Shown: positions 25,243 to 38,214 of the stretch, piece after piece | Position numbering within the stretch: the first letter of the stretch is position 1 | Layout of the letters: every line of letters begins with the position of its first letter | Assembly: GCA_003260075.1 (NCBI GenBank) | Contig: QLIY01000160.1 | Location: 28,789 to 92,788 of the forward strand | Length of the DNA: 64,000 bases | DNA from: Phallusia mammillata | Taxonomy: Eukaryota > Chordata > Ascidiacea > Phlebobranchia > Ascidiidae | Reading direction: 5' to 3' | Notes under the pieces: model-generated | Database searches by the model: none | What the model was told of the DNA's origin: nothing | The model's input: the letters and a program-made list of their open reading frames with translations, nothing else | Program-made: the position numbers and the translations under genes

Positions 25243-25734
25243 TCACGGTATAAATGTCAAAAAAGGTATAGAAGAACTGAAAAATAGATAAATTGTCAAA
25301 GCGAGACCAGATACGACTGCGGTGCTCACGAGAAAGATTAGTTTGACAAACAGGATTAGCGCCAATCGCAGCATAGATATAATATTACATTTCGCGTCAG
25401 TGCGATTGGGGGCGCTCGTGCGTCGCAGCAATTCAAAGTAATGTCGTTTGTTGTCGAAAGTGCAATAAGATACGTTCAAGCTAGCTTCGAGCATATTTTG
25501 AAACGATACACCTCTCGTGTCGCCGACAATTTCGTGCAGGAAAACGACTTGATAGTCTTTTTTGCGGCACTCAAGCATGACCGTGGGCGTCACGCCTTTA
25601 TCAGCCAAGCACACGAGTGACGTAAGGGCGTTTGATTTATTTTCGAGTGCATTGGTTCGTGGGGTTAGCCCCACACGGAGTAACAAATGGATGCACTGGT
25701 AGTCAATAGTGTAACGGGGTGCATAGATACACTA
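25243..25734 (-). CDS. Doubtful ORF: possible ankyrin-like part plus C-terminal membrane segment
   Basis: The open frame runs from about 25734 down to a stop at 25243 (about 163 codons, upstream end bounded by an in-frame stop at 25735-25737). The first part contains a segment reading IHLLLRVGLTPRTNALENKS followed by ALTSLVCLADKGVTP, which weakly recalls ankyrin-repeat spacing. The last 45 residues are strongly hydrophobic (LALILFVKLIFLV, ALTIYLFF), so at least one membrane helix is predicted. No convincing ATG is present, and an 80-G gap at 26246 sits where upstream exons could be. It may be an exon of a broken or gap-interrupted gene, or chance. Function unknown. Confidence 0.28.
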
Positions 25735-26221
25735 GCGAATATCGACCTGTTTTATTCGACTCACAATGATGGTTTAATATTGTCAAACACAAGGAACAGC
25801 CGGCAATCGGAAAAAGCGAACAATTCGCCAACCGGTGCGCGATCGACACACAACGCGGCCGTTCATATCGACCGAGATTTTTTGCTTTACAATTTTACCA
25901 AAAAAAAATCGCTGTCTAGGGTGCGTCGATAAAGAAAGATCTGAGCGCGTGTCGCTTTGTGTTATTGAAGCAATTCTGTGACACAATCGAGTCACGGAGA
26001 CTGCGGCATAATTCGTCGCCTACGTTGCGCCATTCATCGTGTGTGCTTTGTGCGAATATGTTGTATTTGAAACGTGAGAAGGGCTCGGTCGACAAGGCAA
26101 GATTTTTAATGCCTAATGTTCTCGGCTGGAGCAACGACAACGACTCTGTTCGAGTTGGCGAGCGGGTTTAACAGAACGTTGTGTTGGTGATGCGAATGTA
26201 CTTCCGTATTCACACGCGAAG

Positions 26222-26245
26222 CCTGACCGCTACTAAATGCGGTCA

Positions 26246-26247
<2 letters not shown>
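26222..26247. repeat. 9-bp inverted repeat abutting the 80-G run
   Basis: CCTGACCGC (26222-26230) and GCGGTCAGG (26239-26247) are perfect complements around an 8-nt loop. The last two G of the right arm are the first two of the G run. Confidence 0.6.

Positions 26248-26325
<78 letters not shown>
26246..26325. other. 80-nt G run, probable assembly filler
   Basis: Exactly 80 consecutive G, the same length as the run inside the LDB gene. Treat it as an unsequenced gap. Confidence 0.75.
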
Positions 26326-26326
<1 letters not shown>

Positions 26327-29300
26327 TCGCAGGAAAGGTCACAGTCTCGTAGAAAGCAAGGTTGCTCTGTAGAGTGTAAAGCAAGTTGAGAGTAATTTAT
26401 TGAGGTGAGGCCAGGTGCATTATATCGCAGTAATTTAGTCCGACAACTTTTTTTAAGCAAGCAATTTAGGTTTTAGATAGAAAATCACAACGGTGACAAA
26501 TTGTGTTTTAAACTGCTTTAAAACATGGGAGTTGAGGTTAGACGGATGTACGTATCTCAATTAAGTTGTCATGTTGCACGAAGCAACACCCGCAATAAAA
26601 CAGGATGCCTAGTTCCTGTACGTTTCATCAAGTAAGCGCGCCTACGACCAGGTCTATACCATGAAAGAGCCAGATTGTTTAGACAAGGGGTTCAGTAGCC
26701 CATATAAAAGTTACTTAGAAATACACAGACAAGATTTTGTCCCTCGACGTATACATTTGAATTATAACGAGTGCTGTGAAGCGAAACCTCCCGTCAAGGT
26801 CACCGCGGGGTAAAAAAGAATTGCCCGTTTTACAACTCTTCCGCCATTCCGATAAATTATGGGTGTCGATTTAGAAAGCAAGTTCTGGGTCTCATTTTGC
26901 AGAAGCAAGCTTGACTGCTGACTTTACGTCATGGCAGTGGTGGAGTTGTACAGTTATGCACATAGTCGATAGCATATCAGCTTTAGTCATCCCCCTTTTG
27001 GCTTGGTGTTCGCTTCCTTGTGACTTCTCACTATTAGCGTCTCGCGAACTTTGCTGGAAAGTAAAACTAGCGACTTCATTGAATAGCGATCGGGGTATAA
27101 AGCAGGAAGCAACGTATAGCGCATTGTCCTGGCCGTGATACGCGTCATCTATCTGGTATTAAGCAGGCAAGCTCCATATGCGTAGTCTTACGTGAGGTGA
27201 CTGTGTATGAGTGTGTGTGTATGTGCTTTACATGGCTTGCATGAAGGCTTACGCACCTTGTATGTGTGTGTGTACAGATTTACCAGCAGCTGGCCAGGGC
27301 GATTGCCAGTTAACTTTTTTGTAACTTGGTAAAATTGTACGGAAATGCCACATGGACGAGGCAAGCTCGCACAAGCGAAAGCTAGACTGGCAGTTTAGCG
27401 AAGATAAACCTGACGAGGTTCAACCGCCCGCTGAGAAATTGCAATGTCGCAGAGACGATGAAAAAACACGGTGAGTTCCCCGAATGCCGAATACCGTAGC
27501 CATGCAAATTAAAACACCATATGTTGAACAAGAACCCTTGTGCAACGTAACAAGATGTTGGCAGGGGTTCTGCTTTGGACTGTTCGTTAAGGTTTGTGGG
27601 AAACAAGGTACAAAAATCGCGTAACAATGATTTGTTGATTTAAAATTGTCGATGTCAGCTTAACTCAGGCTGTGTGTATGATAACAACCGTGTGTACGAT
27701 ATCGTAGTTCATGATACATGAAAGCAATGCGTACTTACCCGCATTAGTATATTATTTTCTTGCTTTTAAAAAAGGTGTAACTCTGTGTATTTTACTATGT
27801 ACCTAATTTGGGCCTTTATCATTGGTGTTTTAACGAAGTTACCTTTACGATTCCAGACCGTACGCAAATTGCACAGAGATGTTGTGTGGTACAATGCATA
27901 CCTGTTATTAATTTTTAGTGTTCAAGCTTTTTGGATAGATTTCGCGCATGCAAAGATGAAAAAAAACGACGTTTGCGTTGGTGGCATCTGAGGGTGTAGG
28001 ATACCAAATATCCGGGCATACCGGCAAACTTAATTGTGTCAATTGACACCTCTCTATGCTAAAAACCTCTACCAATTTTAGTCCTTCCGTTCTTTTATTA
28101 TTAATCTTGTGTGGTTATTAGCTTGCTTGGACATGTTTTAGAATACCACAATCGATAAAAATTTATGCATTTGGTTTCTGGCATTTTATGCATTCGGCAT
28201 CACACCCCGTTTTGGGTTAAAACTACAGTCTAATGATACAAGGTGTTAAGTTTTTCGCATGTCAAAATACTTTTTATGTTCTAATGAGTCGAATCATTTG
28301 GGATTTAGTTTGCGGGTGGTCGCCATAGCGTAACAAAACAGTGAACATTACCTTGCATGTCCCCCTGTCATCGATTGCCTAATTGTCAGCAAAGTGAAAC
28401 TAAGCAGTACTAATGTGAGTCTGAATAATGGCAAGAGTCGGTGCAGTTAATCATGACAAATACTCGACAGGGTGTAGCTTATTTGTTCGTCTCTTTAGGC
28501 AAACAAAAATAGGACGCGACAGTCATTGAGTTTTAGGCGACAGCATTAACAGATTATTGTTAAGGTAAACATGAAGACCTAAGTGTGCCAAGCAGACTTC
28601 GCTCTTTTTGCAAGCCGTGCCATAGCAAATTGGACTTGATTTTTCGTGAAGAAGCCACATTTTCGAAAACAGTCCAGGCTTCGTTGCCTGTGTATGGGAG
28701 GCGATGAAATATCCTCTTCCATATCGATCCTTTCACAATCATGTTATGCTTCTAGCAGACACACAAATGCAGACGCCCGTGCTGTTTGTTTTTAATGTTT
28801 GTCTGAAAAGGTGGGCGAGGACTATCTATTGTCACGCAACAATGGTCCCACGCGGAGAGCGCGAGATTTCTCTGCTATAGAGCGTGTTTGAATATGCGTC
28901 GACAAAGGGGCAGATTTCGACCGTTTGTGTTTTGAAGCAAATCACAGGAAGAATGGGCAGTAGCCGTCAGTGCTCCAGAGCCATGCTCCACAAAATAATC
29001 AACGTACAAACGACCACCAGCGACATCACGCACAACACGGCACTTTATCACTAGAAAACCTTACAAAATGTTCACACCAAAACAAAAAACTTGTGACAAA
29101 TGTATCTTGTGCCATCGCGGGAGCTGCAACAGCGCATGTGAAGTGAATGCACGTTAAGGAAGCAGCTTCGAGCTAAAGTTTGGAAGCAGGCGAGTGTGAG
29201 TCAGGTAGGCGGTTCCGTTGCGCATCTTGCGTGTGCGCGAGGACGCTGCGAGCTCTACTTCCTTCAGAGCCGCGAAGCAGCGTCGGGTGGAAACAGAAAA

Positions 29301-30122
29301 CTTCGATGTTGCAGCTTGCTAGAGGTTCACTGATGACGCAAGTCATTTTAAAGCAGAAAGACCATTAACGACAGAAGAAAAACGAGCTGTCGTTTGAGCT
29401 GTTACTTTTGCCTTGCCGTGCGACGCCAGTTAAACAGAGGGGATTGCCGGAAGTTCTTCACATTCTCAACATTATCGGTAGAAAGAAGGCGATTCGGTAT
29501 TTTGCGTATAGCGTACTTGGACGTTTAGCTATGGTTAAAAAAAATGTTAGGCAATCACATGAGAAATATTGCAGCAATAATAATGATTTTTGAAATGTGT
29601 AGCGTGAAGGCAGCCTTTAATCTCTGAGATTTGCAAGTTGAGTTGAACAAAATTGTTGTTAATTTCCGGCACAAGATGATCTTAGAAAAATGAAAAAATT
29701 AACTAGAAGCAGATGTTCGCTTAATATTACATCGGTCTTTACCGCTTGAAGTGTGTTTCGTTTTCGAGAGTAGTAGTAACTTGTCTCATGGTTTTTTTTT
29801 TGAAATTTGGATCGTGAAGAAACAAGAAACGCTTAGTTCTCCATCGGGCTTAACAAACTATTTGACATGCGCGCGATCAATGTTTAGAGCGTACAGCACG
29901 GAACAGAACCGCGAAGTTGGTACAAAAACAAAAATACACGGAAGCAGATCTTGGCGTGTGACGGCATTGTGTATAGCTGTGAGAGTTTGTCGTGTCATGT
30001 CGAATACAATGATTTACAACGCATAATTTTCCGTGTACCGACTTCCTTGCATTTGCGCGATTAAGTTATAGACTTTATACACGTAATATAAATTTTAAAA
30101 TAAATAATGCTGTCTTATACAG
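26326..30122. other. Intergenic region upstream of the RRM gene
   Basis: No recognised coding sequence. It presumably includes the promoter and any 5' UTR exons of the gene at 30124, which cannot be placed from sequence alone. A short GT-rich microsatellite is near 27205-27275. Confidence 0.45.
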
Positions 30123-30123
30123 G

Positions 30124-33100
30124 ATGACGGCTGATGAAGTGCTTGATTCAGGGGTAAAGGCTGGCCAAGGAGGTGATACCACCGAGACACCTTTGGTAAC
30201 AACTCCAGCCTTGTTGGCGTTAATGAAAAGGACTGGGTACGCGATCACTCAAGAGAACGGTCAACGAAAGTACGGCGGACCTCCTCCAGGATGGGAAAAC
30301 AAAGCGCCCCCACGTGGCACAGAAGTGTTTGTTGGCAAAATTCCCCGTGATGTTTTCGAGGATGAACTGGTGCCGGTGTTTGAGACTGCCGGAAGGATCT
30401 ATGAACTGCGACTAATGATGGATTTCGACGGGAAAAACCGGGGTTACGCGTTTGTTATGTTTACGACCAAGTCCGAGGCGAAAGGCGCCGTCAAAAAGCT
30501 AAACAATTATGAAATACGCAAAGGGCGCTTGCTCGGTGTGTGTTACAGCGTTGACAACTGTCGATTGTTTGTCGGCGGCATTCCAAAATCAAAAAAGAAG
30601 GAAGACATTTTTACTGAGATGACCAAGGTCACTGAGGGTGTTGTCGACGTCATAGTGTATCCTAGTGCATCAGACAAGACCAAAAACCGCGGGTTTGCGT
30701 TTGTTCAATACGACAGCCACCGCGCAGCGGCCATGGCACGGCGTAAACTTATTCCAGGGCGTATTCAACTTTGGGGTCATCCGATAGCTGTGGACTGGGC
30801 TGAGCCCGAACAAGAAGTTGACCAGGAAATAATGGATCAAGTGAAAGTTCTTTACGTGCGTAACCTCATGCTGGAAACCACCGAGGACACTCTGCAGGAA
30901 ATCTTCAGTCAGTTCGCGCACGGGTGTGTTGAGCGTGTAAAAAAGATCCGCGACTACGCATTTGTTCATTTCTCGTCACGTGAAACCTGCATCGAAGCAA
31001 TGAACAAAATCAACGGCACAAAGATAGATGACGCAGAGGTGGAAGTGACGTTGGCGAAACCGGTTGACAAGAGTGATTGGAACCGAATGGCGAAAGTTGG
31101 AGCCAAGGTTTTATCACAAACCGGCGCAGAAGTAAATGCACCTGCTACCGCTGCAGTGGTAAGTCAAACGTTTGGACAAGAATGATTTTTCTTCCGTGTT
31201 TATCAATAAGCATTTTCTTCTATTTCGCAAATCTCCTACTATAAAAAATGCGCACAAAACACAAAATTTACGGTCTGCCATTGTTGTCAATGTCTCTGAA
31301 CATTAAAAGAAGATGTAGACTATGGCATTTACATCAGTTTCTGTTTCAGAGACAGAACATGTGGTTTGGTGAAACAGAAACTGGTTGGCATGACATCACG
31401 GCAAACGCCATGATATTTGATTTTGGTTCTAACAGCTACTTGCTTTCGTTTATGCTGAATCTTTGTACAAACCCGAAATAATATTTTTTGCCCTATATTG
31501 ATCAACCGTTGTTTCAACTTGTTAGGTACAGAGTCCGACCGTTGTCAACCCGAATGGAATGATCGTATATCCTTCCGCTGTGTACGGGACGGAACTCGCC
31601 TACCAACCATTGGGGCAATATAACCTGGCTACCGGTTCCAGACCGATTCGCGGTGGCTCATTGAGAAACGAGCGAGGACGGGGTACAGCAAGTAGCAGAC
31701 CTAACAACAGTCGCAATAGTTATCTGGGTTACAGTGCTGGAAAAGCGACGTATGGACGGTACTATTCAAAAAATAACCAAGAACGTCCAGGTGTTATCGA
31801 AGTAAATGGCGGGGGATTGGAGTTTCTATCCCAACAAACTTTACTTAACGGACAGTCAGTTGCAACCAATATCAATGAACAGTCTATTCCGGCAATATAT
31901 AAACAAGCTACCCTGCCTGCTATCGCCACCGGTCAGGCAATTAACCCGTACGCTCCTGCAACTATGACCCAGATCTCAGGTATGCAACAAGTAATTCCGA
32001 CAGTAATGCCACAGAAACTTCCAGAAACAATCTTAGAAGAGGTTTGTCAGCGGCAAATGTGGGGAGCCCCAACTTATCAGCTTCTGTCCACCACAACGCC
32101 TGACAACAGACAGCTATTCCTGTACAAAGTATCAATTCCAGCTCTTACAAATCTCTTTCCACAACAACCGTATTTTCAAGTAAGAGTTTTAATGGTAATG
32201 TTTTGCATTTAGTCAATGGCGAATTGAAACACCAGAAATAAGAGAGTGGTAATGACATTTTCTACACTTTAACATTATCTGTAGCAATAGGTGTGTATAT
32301 TGTTCAAAATGATAGTTCGATGCCCAACGCAAATTTTTAGAGAAATAATAAATTGTCAGTAAGGGCTTAGTTGACCCTTAACATTTGAAAGGTAACTAGG
32401 TGTCTATTGGATCCCCAAATTGACCATTAAATGTTTTTTATAGCCCAACAAGCTTTGCGTGACTGTGGAAGAAGCGAAATCGTATGCCGCAGAGTACGTA
32501 TTGTCTCAACTGGCTTTGCAAGCTGATGGATCACCGGCTGTTGTCCCCGTTCCTACCGTTTTAGCTCCTCCAGCCCCTTCGTATCAGGTATAACACATAA
32601 AAAATTATCGATCATTTTCTGATTTTATTGGATGTGGGTCAACTTAAAACAAAATTGTCAATTTCTTGTTTCAATGGTAACACATGAAGTCCAATCCAGT
32701 TTACTTGAATTTGAAAAATCAACACGACACATTATTGATTATTTGTTGATGGTGTCATACGGTGCTAGGTTTAACTTTTTACCCCTTTTAAAAGAGCTTA
32801 CGTGGCTTAAGTGTTCTATCCCGCAATAACACTGTTATCTTTTGGTAGCTGGTGCGCAGTGGTACCGCACTTTGCTCGACATTATCCTGCAGTGTATGTT
32901 ATTTCAATACGAGTTGATAGTAAACTGCATTTAATCGCTTGAGATTGCAACCAGTCCCGGCCTGTTTTACTGCCAGTGCGCATCGCCCTTTGTACCATTG
33001 TCGATGCATTGTTAGCTCACCTTATCTGCTCCTGGTTGTCACAATGGCCATTGTTTACCCTCGCTGTTACATGTGCAGGTCGTGTCAGGTGTTAAAGCAC

Positions 33101-33533
33101 TACGATCCTGCTTACTAAGTCGTAAAACAAGCACAAACCAGCTAAACCAGATTACTGCATCGGTGATCATTAACAGCACCCCTCTTGCATTCTGTTCACC
33201 TAATAAGGACATTTTGTTAAGTTACACATTTAGAGCAGACTTGTTTGCAGAGTTTTCGACTGTGGCCCTTTAAATTGTGGATGATTGCATGAACTTAAAT
33301 TAATCTTCCATAAGCAATGATTTCATGTAAGTGCTCATTAGTGTGAAATTACCCCATAATTTGTCTCTCAGTTTGCACAACCTGCAGCGATCCAACTTCG
33401 GTCGAGTCCAACATCAGTGGCACAAACACAACATGCTGCAGCATCCTATGTACCAGTCACAACTCCTTCTCCAACTATCCCGATACCCTTTGTGGACCAT
33501 ATGGGGCAGCCCATTGCTGTGATGTATCAGTGA
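30124..33533 (+). CDS. RBM47-like: A1CF/RBM46/RBM47-type RNA-binding protein
   Basis: Vertebrate relatives bind AU-rich RNA, assist APOBEC1 C-to-U editing and control splicing and stability in nucleus and cytoplasm. Exons: 30124-31158, 31526-32179, 32444-32587 and 33372-33533, all phase 0, giving 664 aa. Family hallmarks are [15 protein letters not shown] before RRM1 (about 67-144), RRM2 (about 146-228, [10 protein letters not shown] and [10 protein letters not shown]) and RRM3 (about 241-314, VLYVRNLML and IRDYAFVHF). A Gly/Arg/Tyr-rich region follows. A double-stranded-RNA-binding-like C-terminal domain spans about 511-590 ([46 protein letters not shown]). One 1035-nt exon holds all three RRMs. 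The ATG lies one base after TTATACAG, so either a 5' UTR intron or trans-splicing adds the leader. Which of the three vertebrate paralogues it represents is not resolvable; it may predate their split. Confidence 0.93.
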
Positions 33534-34187
33534 TAACACTGTCCATGTTCTCAGAAAGCCGGATTTACTGTCGCTATGTGCTAGTTGAACTGCAGGTGTT
33601 TGTATGCGTTGCGAAGATTGCATCATTGCAATTCTGTTTAAAAGTTTGCTAAGCGCACTGAAACAGACGTTAATTGGGAGGTAGATTATTCTGGCGTTTT
33701 TGTTTTACGGGGTATTCTTCCTTGTTCAAGTAACGCACGCTTGACGTCATTTACGTATCCCGTCATTATTGTGTTCCATGGTCACAGTATGAACTTACGC
33801 CCATCGAATTGAATTAGTAATTTCTTTGCGATGTATGTGGTTTGTCATTTGTTTGCTGTGCGACGGGATAAAAGCAGTTTATAAAGAAATTTGTACAAAG
33901 TAACTTTTTCCGAAAAGCGTTCGCAGGTCGAATTTTGTTTTTTTTTCTGCGCCATACGAATGTGAACATGTTTTACTTAATCCACGCCAAGTGACTATCT
34001 TCGTCATTCACTGTTTCAGCACCTACTTCTGCGACACACATCTGCGGGGATCAGTGTGTGTTCCAAATCGTGCGTGGGCTTTTGTGTGTATGCCTGTTTG
34101 TGTCAAATTGTTACTTCCTTGTGTGTAATTCTTAACTTCACTATTTTAGTCGCAAACATGCAGTAAGAATTGTAATTGCAAAACGAA
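33534..34187 (+). other. Probable 3' UTR of the RRM gene
   Basis: AT/GT-rich sequence between the stop codon and a pair of polyadenylation signals. It includes a CRE palindrome at 33742-33749. Confidence 0.5.
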
Positions 34188-34199
34188 AATAAAAATAAA
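34188..34199 (+). terminator. Tandem AATAAA polyadenylation signals
   Basis: Two adjacent AATAAA hexamers (34188-34193 and 34194-34199) about 650 nt after the RRM gene stop, followed by a T-rich stretch. Good candidates for its 3' end. Confidence 0.6.
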
Positions 34200-34747
34200 G
34201 TTTTGTTAAACAAACAACTTCTATTTCCAGTGTTTCCCTAGTTTTTAGTGTGACGTTTTGTTGTTATTTCTATAATGGGTAGGTCATTTCTCTGGCTTTC
34301 ATTTAGCACCACAATATTTAACAGCCCTACAATTACAGTTGTTCCACTGAAAATCTACAATTCCTTGATACGAAATAACTATTCTGTAGGCTAGTGTCCT
34401 GTTTCCTGTATTTGGAATTTGTTAATAAGCCTAATAAATCTTTATTTAATTACGTTTATGGCATACTTTCAAACTTCTGCATGAAGTGCCCATCATGTTT
34501 TTTACTCTGCCTTGTTATAAGTATGCGTTGGATGTAGTGACTTAAAATGCTGTGTTACGTGTAGTTCCGTGTTTCATTAAAACGTAGTGCAATGCGTGCA
34601 GTGATAAATGGTCCGTTTGTGAGGCAACTTGTCTTGTTTACAAGTTATATTGAGTCAAGCTGTTTACATTTTGTTAATCAACACTTGTTTATAAGTAGTG
34701 AAAACAGGTAAAGGTGAAGAATGATGTGCGTAAACGGCAGATATGAA
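34200..34747. other. Intergenic stretch, nothing recognised
   Basis: AT-rich sequence after the RRM gene polyadenylation signals, with no ORF or repeat boundary that I recognise. Confidence 0.5.
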
Positions 34748-35155
34748 CAGTGATGCACCGAGACAGCCTTAGACGGTTCGGACCGAAACCGAATATGTAG
34801 TCAAATCAGGCCGAAAATTGAAATTTACTTTCTGATGGAAGTTTTGAACTGAACCGCATGTTGTTGCAAGTAAAATCTTTTAAGACTTATCAAAAACATT
34901 TTTAAAATAAGTAAGCTGAAAAACCATCTAATATTACCCAGACAACATGACTTTACTTATGTGGAGACAACGTTTAGTTAATTTGCAAATTTAAAAATGG
35001 ACGATTGTGAAACGAAAAAGGGTTTCATATGCCACCGAAAAGTTCGGTTTTGCCAAAATTCTAAAAAAAAAAGTTTAGGCTGAAATCGAAACAACGACAA
35101 AAAGGCATATTGGACTCGAATGTTTCGGCCAACCGAATCACCGATGCATGTGCAC
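34748..35155. mobile_element. Possible decayed hAT-like MITE
   Basis: The left end CAGTGATGCACCGAGA followed by CGGTTCGGACCGAAACCG matches the CAGTGATGCACCGA terminus seen in many hAT MITEs. The right side has complementary words (CGGCCAACCGAATCACCGATGCATGTG) but is rearranged. Boundaries are approximate. Confidence 0.4.
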
Positions 35156-35710
35156 CACAAGTTAAAATATCTATGAACACTTGTATCCAAACTCAACAGC
35201 ACACCCTAGCGGCTTGATGTGTTTGCTGCTTGCGAAAGAAAGTCGTATATTTAGTGTTCATTGAGGTGGGGTAAAGGCAAGAAGCTACTAACACAAAGAC
35301 TCACATCTGACAAAAGTTACACTGAATACTATTGTTGGTGCAATGAATACTGGTATTAAATTTTCATTGCGTCAGGGATTTCAAATTATATAGCTTTGAG
35401 TTAGTTTTAACTTTATTAGCTTAGTATATAAGGCTACATGCCTATAACTTTAACCCGACCTAAACAACCCGAGTGTTGTCTGCGATACCTGTCGGCATTT
35501 AATGAATTTATGTTTGATGCAGGTTATAACGTAAGTAGGCCTACCATATTTTCATCACCAAAAAGGAGGACACATTCCCGAAAAAGAATAATAACACTTA
35601 CCTTTGTGTCCAAAGAAAATGAAGGCACAAGATACTTGACGAATTTTACCCAGTCAATTATTATAGTCCAATTTGGAAGAAGTTTAACTTACTATAAATT
35701 GTGAATTCCC
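35156..35710. other. Intergenic stretch, nothing recognised
   Basis: No supported gene. An ORF of 88 codons at 35438-35704 shows no family features. Confidence 0.45.
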
Positions 35711-35819
35711 TTTAACAATGACCAAAACTCGCACTCTTTGGCAGGTTTAAAAGACACAGGGGGGGGGGCCATTTAACAATGACCAAAACTCGCACTCTTT
35801 GGCAGGTTTAAAAGACACA
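35711..35819. repeat. 48-bp direct duplication flanking a 10-G run
   Basis: 35711-35758 and 35772-35819 are identical. Between them are exactly ten G (35759-35768) and three further bases. Same layout as the duplication at 9151. Confidence 0.8.
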
Positions 35820-36103
35820 ATTGTTATTTAGGTATTTAGTAAATACAGAAAATTCAAAAAAGAGGGCGTTTAAGTAATTTGTTAGGGCGGAAAATAAAAG
35901 TAATAGCAATTCAAGTTTCAAATCATGTATTGTTGACGCCTAAACTGAGGTCACTTTGGACCAAGTTTAGGCCGTTGCAGTGCTTTGCAAACGGATATTA
36001 AACACTGCTTAGAAATCGTAAATTTATTGCCTATTTTTTATTAGAGAAAGTTATTGCGCCAAACAATACTTAAACGTTAGTCTATATTTTATAACTCTAT
36101 ATG

Positions 36104-36483
36104 CAGGGTTGCCATACCGTCCATATTTTTAAGATTTGTCCTTATTTTGAAGGGCAATGTCTTAGAAAAACATATTGTCCTTATTTCTAAGAAATGTCCA
36201 TGTTTTGGACTTGAGTCCTTATTTTGTCTTATTTTCAACAATTACTAGTCGAATCCCTGCTACAAGTAACAGTAAACCTCGACCTGAGCTGTCGTAAGAT
36301 GCACGAAGTATTTTGTACGAACCAAGAAGTTGCTGGAACAGGTTGTTTCTGCCAAAAAATGGCCTGTGATATGTCATGGCTCGTATAAATGCAAAGATTT
36401 GTTCAAAAACGTTTGTTTCGTTTCGTATGAAAATTAATTTTTCGGTGGTCCTTATTTTTGGGTCCATGTCGATGGCAACCCTG
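36104..36483. mobile_element. hAT-like MITE with perfect 8-bp target duplication
   Basis: The ends are CAGGGTTGCCATACCG on the left and GTCGATGGCAACCCTG on the right, a 12-bp perfect terminal inverted repeat. TCTATATG flanks both sides (36096-36103 and 36484-36491). The interior repeats GTCCTTATTT-like words. No transposase is present. Confidence 0.88.
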
Positions 36484-36672
36484 TCTATATGTCATGTTTA
36501 TGCTGCATTAAAATGCATGTGTATTTTAAAACAATTGCAATTGTGGCGTTTCAACCGACGTCTGTTCGATCAATGGCGTCACTGCAAGCGCGTTTGCGCT
36601 TGGCTGAAAACGTTTTAAAACCGACGTAACTTGAACAAAGATGCGATTTTGACGTTATACAAAGATAAAGGC

Positions 36673-36701
36673 CGGGGGTGTGCGGCACCCTCACACCCCC
36701 G
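36673..36701. repeat. GC-rich 10-bp inverted repeat
   Basis: CGGGGGTGTG (36673-36682) and CACACCCCCG (36692-36701) are perfect complements around a 9-nt loop. Confidence 0.6.
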
Positions 36702-36995
36702 TACTCTGCGCCAGTGTATGGAGTAATTTTGCAAAAATTGGTACAGGCCCTCAAGTTTGGGAAGCCCTGTTTTAAAGGATGTTAAAAGACACTTTCATGA
36801 ACTAAAATTTGCTGCTAAGCAACATACTTATATATATCTGATAATTTTGTCTACACCAAAGTGACCAGTGTGCCAGTTTTGCTAAACCGGTTTTGAAATC
36901 ATTTGAATCGAGTCGTCCAATCACTGATCTCTATAAACCCTGGATTGCGCTACTGGCCGTCACGGTTGAAGCAAATTGAAGCGTAATGGTGGCTG

Positions 36996-37131
36996 NNNNN
37001 NNNNNNNNNNNNNNNNNNNNNNNNNNNNNNNNNNNNNNNNNNNNNNNNNNNNNNNNNNNNNNNNNNNNNNNNNNNNNNNNNNNNNNNNNNNNNNNNNNNN
37101 NNNNNNNNNNNNNNNNNNNNNNNNNNNNNNN
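36996..37131. other. Assembly gap (N)
   Basis: 136 undetermined bases. The sequence resumes inside a dispersed repeat. Confidence 0.99.
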
Positions 37132-37429
37132 GTGTAACTGATGTGGCCCTTCATATCAATGATGATGGCATGAGCATTTGCCGAAAATGTTTGAACCATA
37201 AACCATGTCACTTTTTACATCTACTCGGGCCATTATTTTCATCATTAAACTTATGAACAGATCCATACATGGTGTTTAAAAACTTTGCTTTTGGAAATCT
37301 TAGATATTTCTAAGTTTTGCTCAGAATAATAAAATATATAATTAAAAAAATAAATAAATATGTCTAGTAACTTTTGATATTACATGTAGTTCATTGGCCA
37401 AGTTGACAATAAAATTGAGTTGTGATTAC
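37132..37429 (+). repeat. Dispersed repeat, copy A (about 298 bp)
   Basis: Nearly identical to 38459-38749, with a few substitutions and a small A/T-rich indel near the 3' third. It begins straight after the N gap and stops at a 10-G run (37430-37439). A more diverged, inverted fragment lies at 1138-1290. No coding potential. Confidence 0.85.
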
Positions 37430-37439
37430 GGGGGGGGGG

Positions 37440-38214
37440 CCGTACCATAGTTTGGGAACCACTGCTATAAAGGGTTCATTGAGATCAGTGCGTCCAATGC
37501 GCGCAGTAAGTTTGCACCGCCCTCATTGGACTTGTGGCTTTAGTCAATTCTCCTTTGATTTTCGTAAACTTTGGGAGTTTGGTATACTCCGCGAGTCCTC
37601 TTTGCTAGCTAAGCGTTGATGTTTAAGGTTTAAACAATACAGTTTAATGTGTTTTTTAAAAAATATTTGAATGTATCTTATGTCATGTGTGTGTTTAAAT
37701 TATTTTATAGAGGTTTATTGTTTAATCGAAGCACCCAACCGTTACTTTCACATGTAATCAGCAAACATAATAGTACAAAAAAATGTGTTAGGTAAGAAAA
37801 AGTGTTTTCCAGAATTGCTGTTTGCATTGCAGATTTATATTTTATGTATGGTGGCCAATGTGTCCACTGAACCTAAATATAAAACTTTAGTAGAAAAGTC
37901 TATTATCTTTTTTAAACCAAAGTCATTTCAAAGCAACAAAACAGCAAAAAAATAGTTACACCAGTTTATATGGAGTATGGACTTAAGTCACTCAAAAAAA
38001 AAATATTGATATAAAAGTGTGAAACACCATATAAAACTGACATGAGGTTGTAGCGAGGTGTAAGCTACCTGCATGTGTACAAAGTATTTACTTATTTACT
38101 GTGCATTTTGATGTAAAGTGCTGTCTCAATATTGTGTTTGAAATTATTGTGGTTGGTCAGTGGTGGCACTAAACACCGCATGCTACCACATGTGACCGCA
38201 TGGTATACCGCATG
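37440..38214. other. Non-coding stretch between the two repeat copies
   Basis: AT-rich, without a recognised gene. It starts at the 10-G run, so continuity with 37429 is not assured. Confidence 0.5.

Noticed and set aside
26181-26372. Polyglycine and polyproline ORFs across the 80-G run
   Set aside because: They exist only because a G run is open in every frame; same for the ORFs over 11359-11390 and 55354-55425.
27205-27275. GT-rich microsatellite as a regulatory element
   Set aside because: Short, interrupted simple repeats with no adjacent gene to link it to.
37422-37619. ORF starting at the 10-G run near 37430
   Set aside because: Begins in a probable filler and has no family resemblance.
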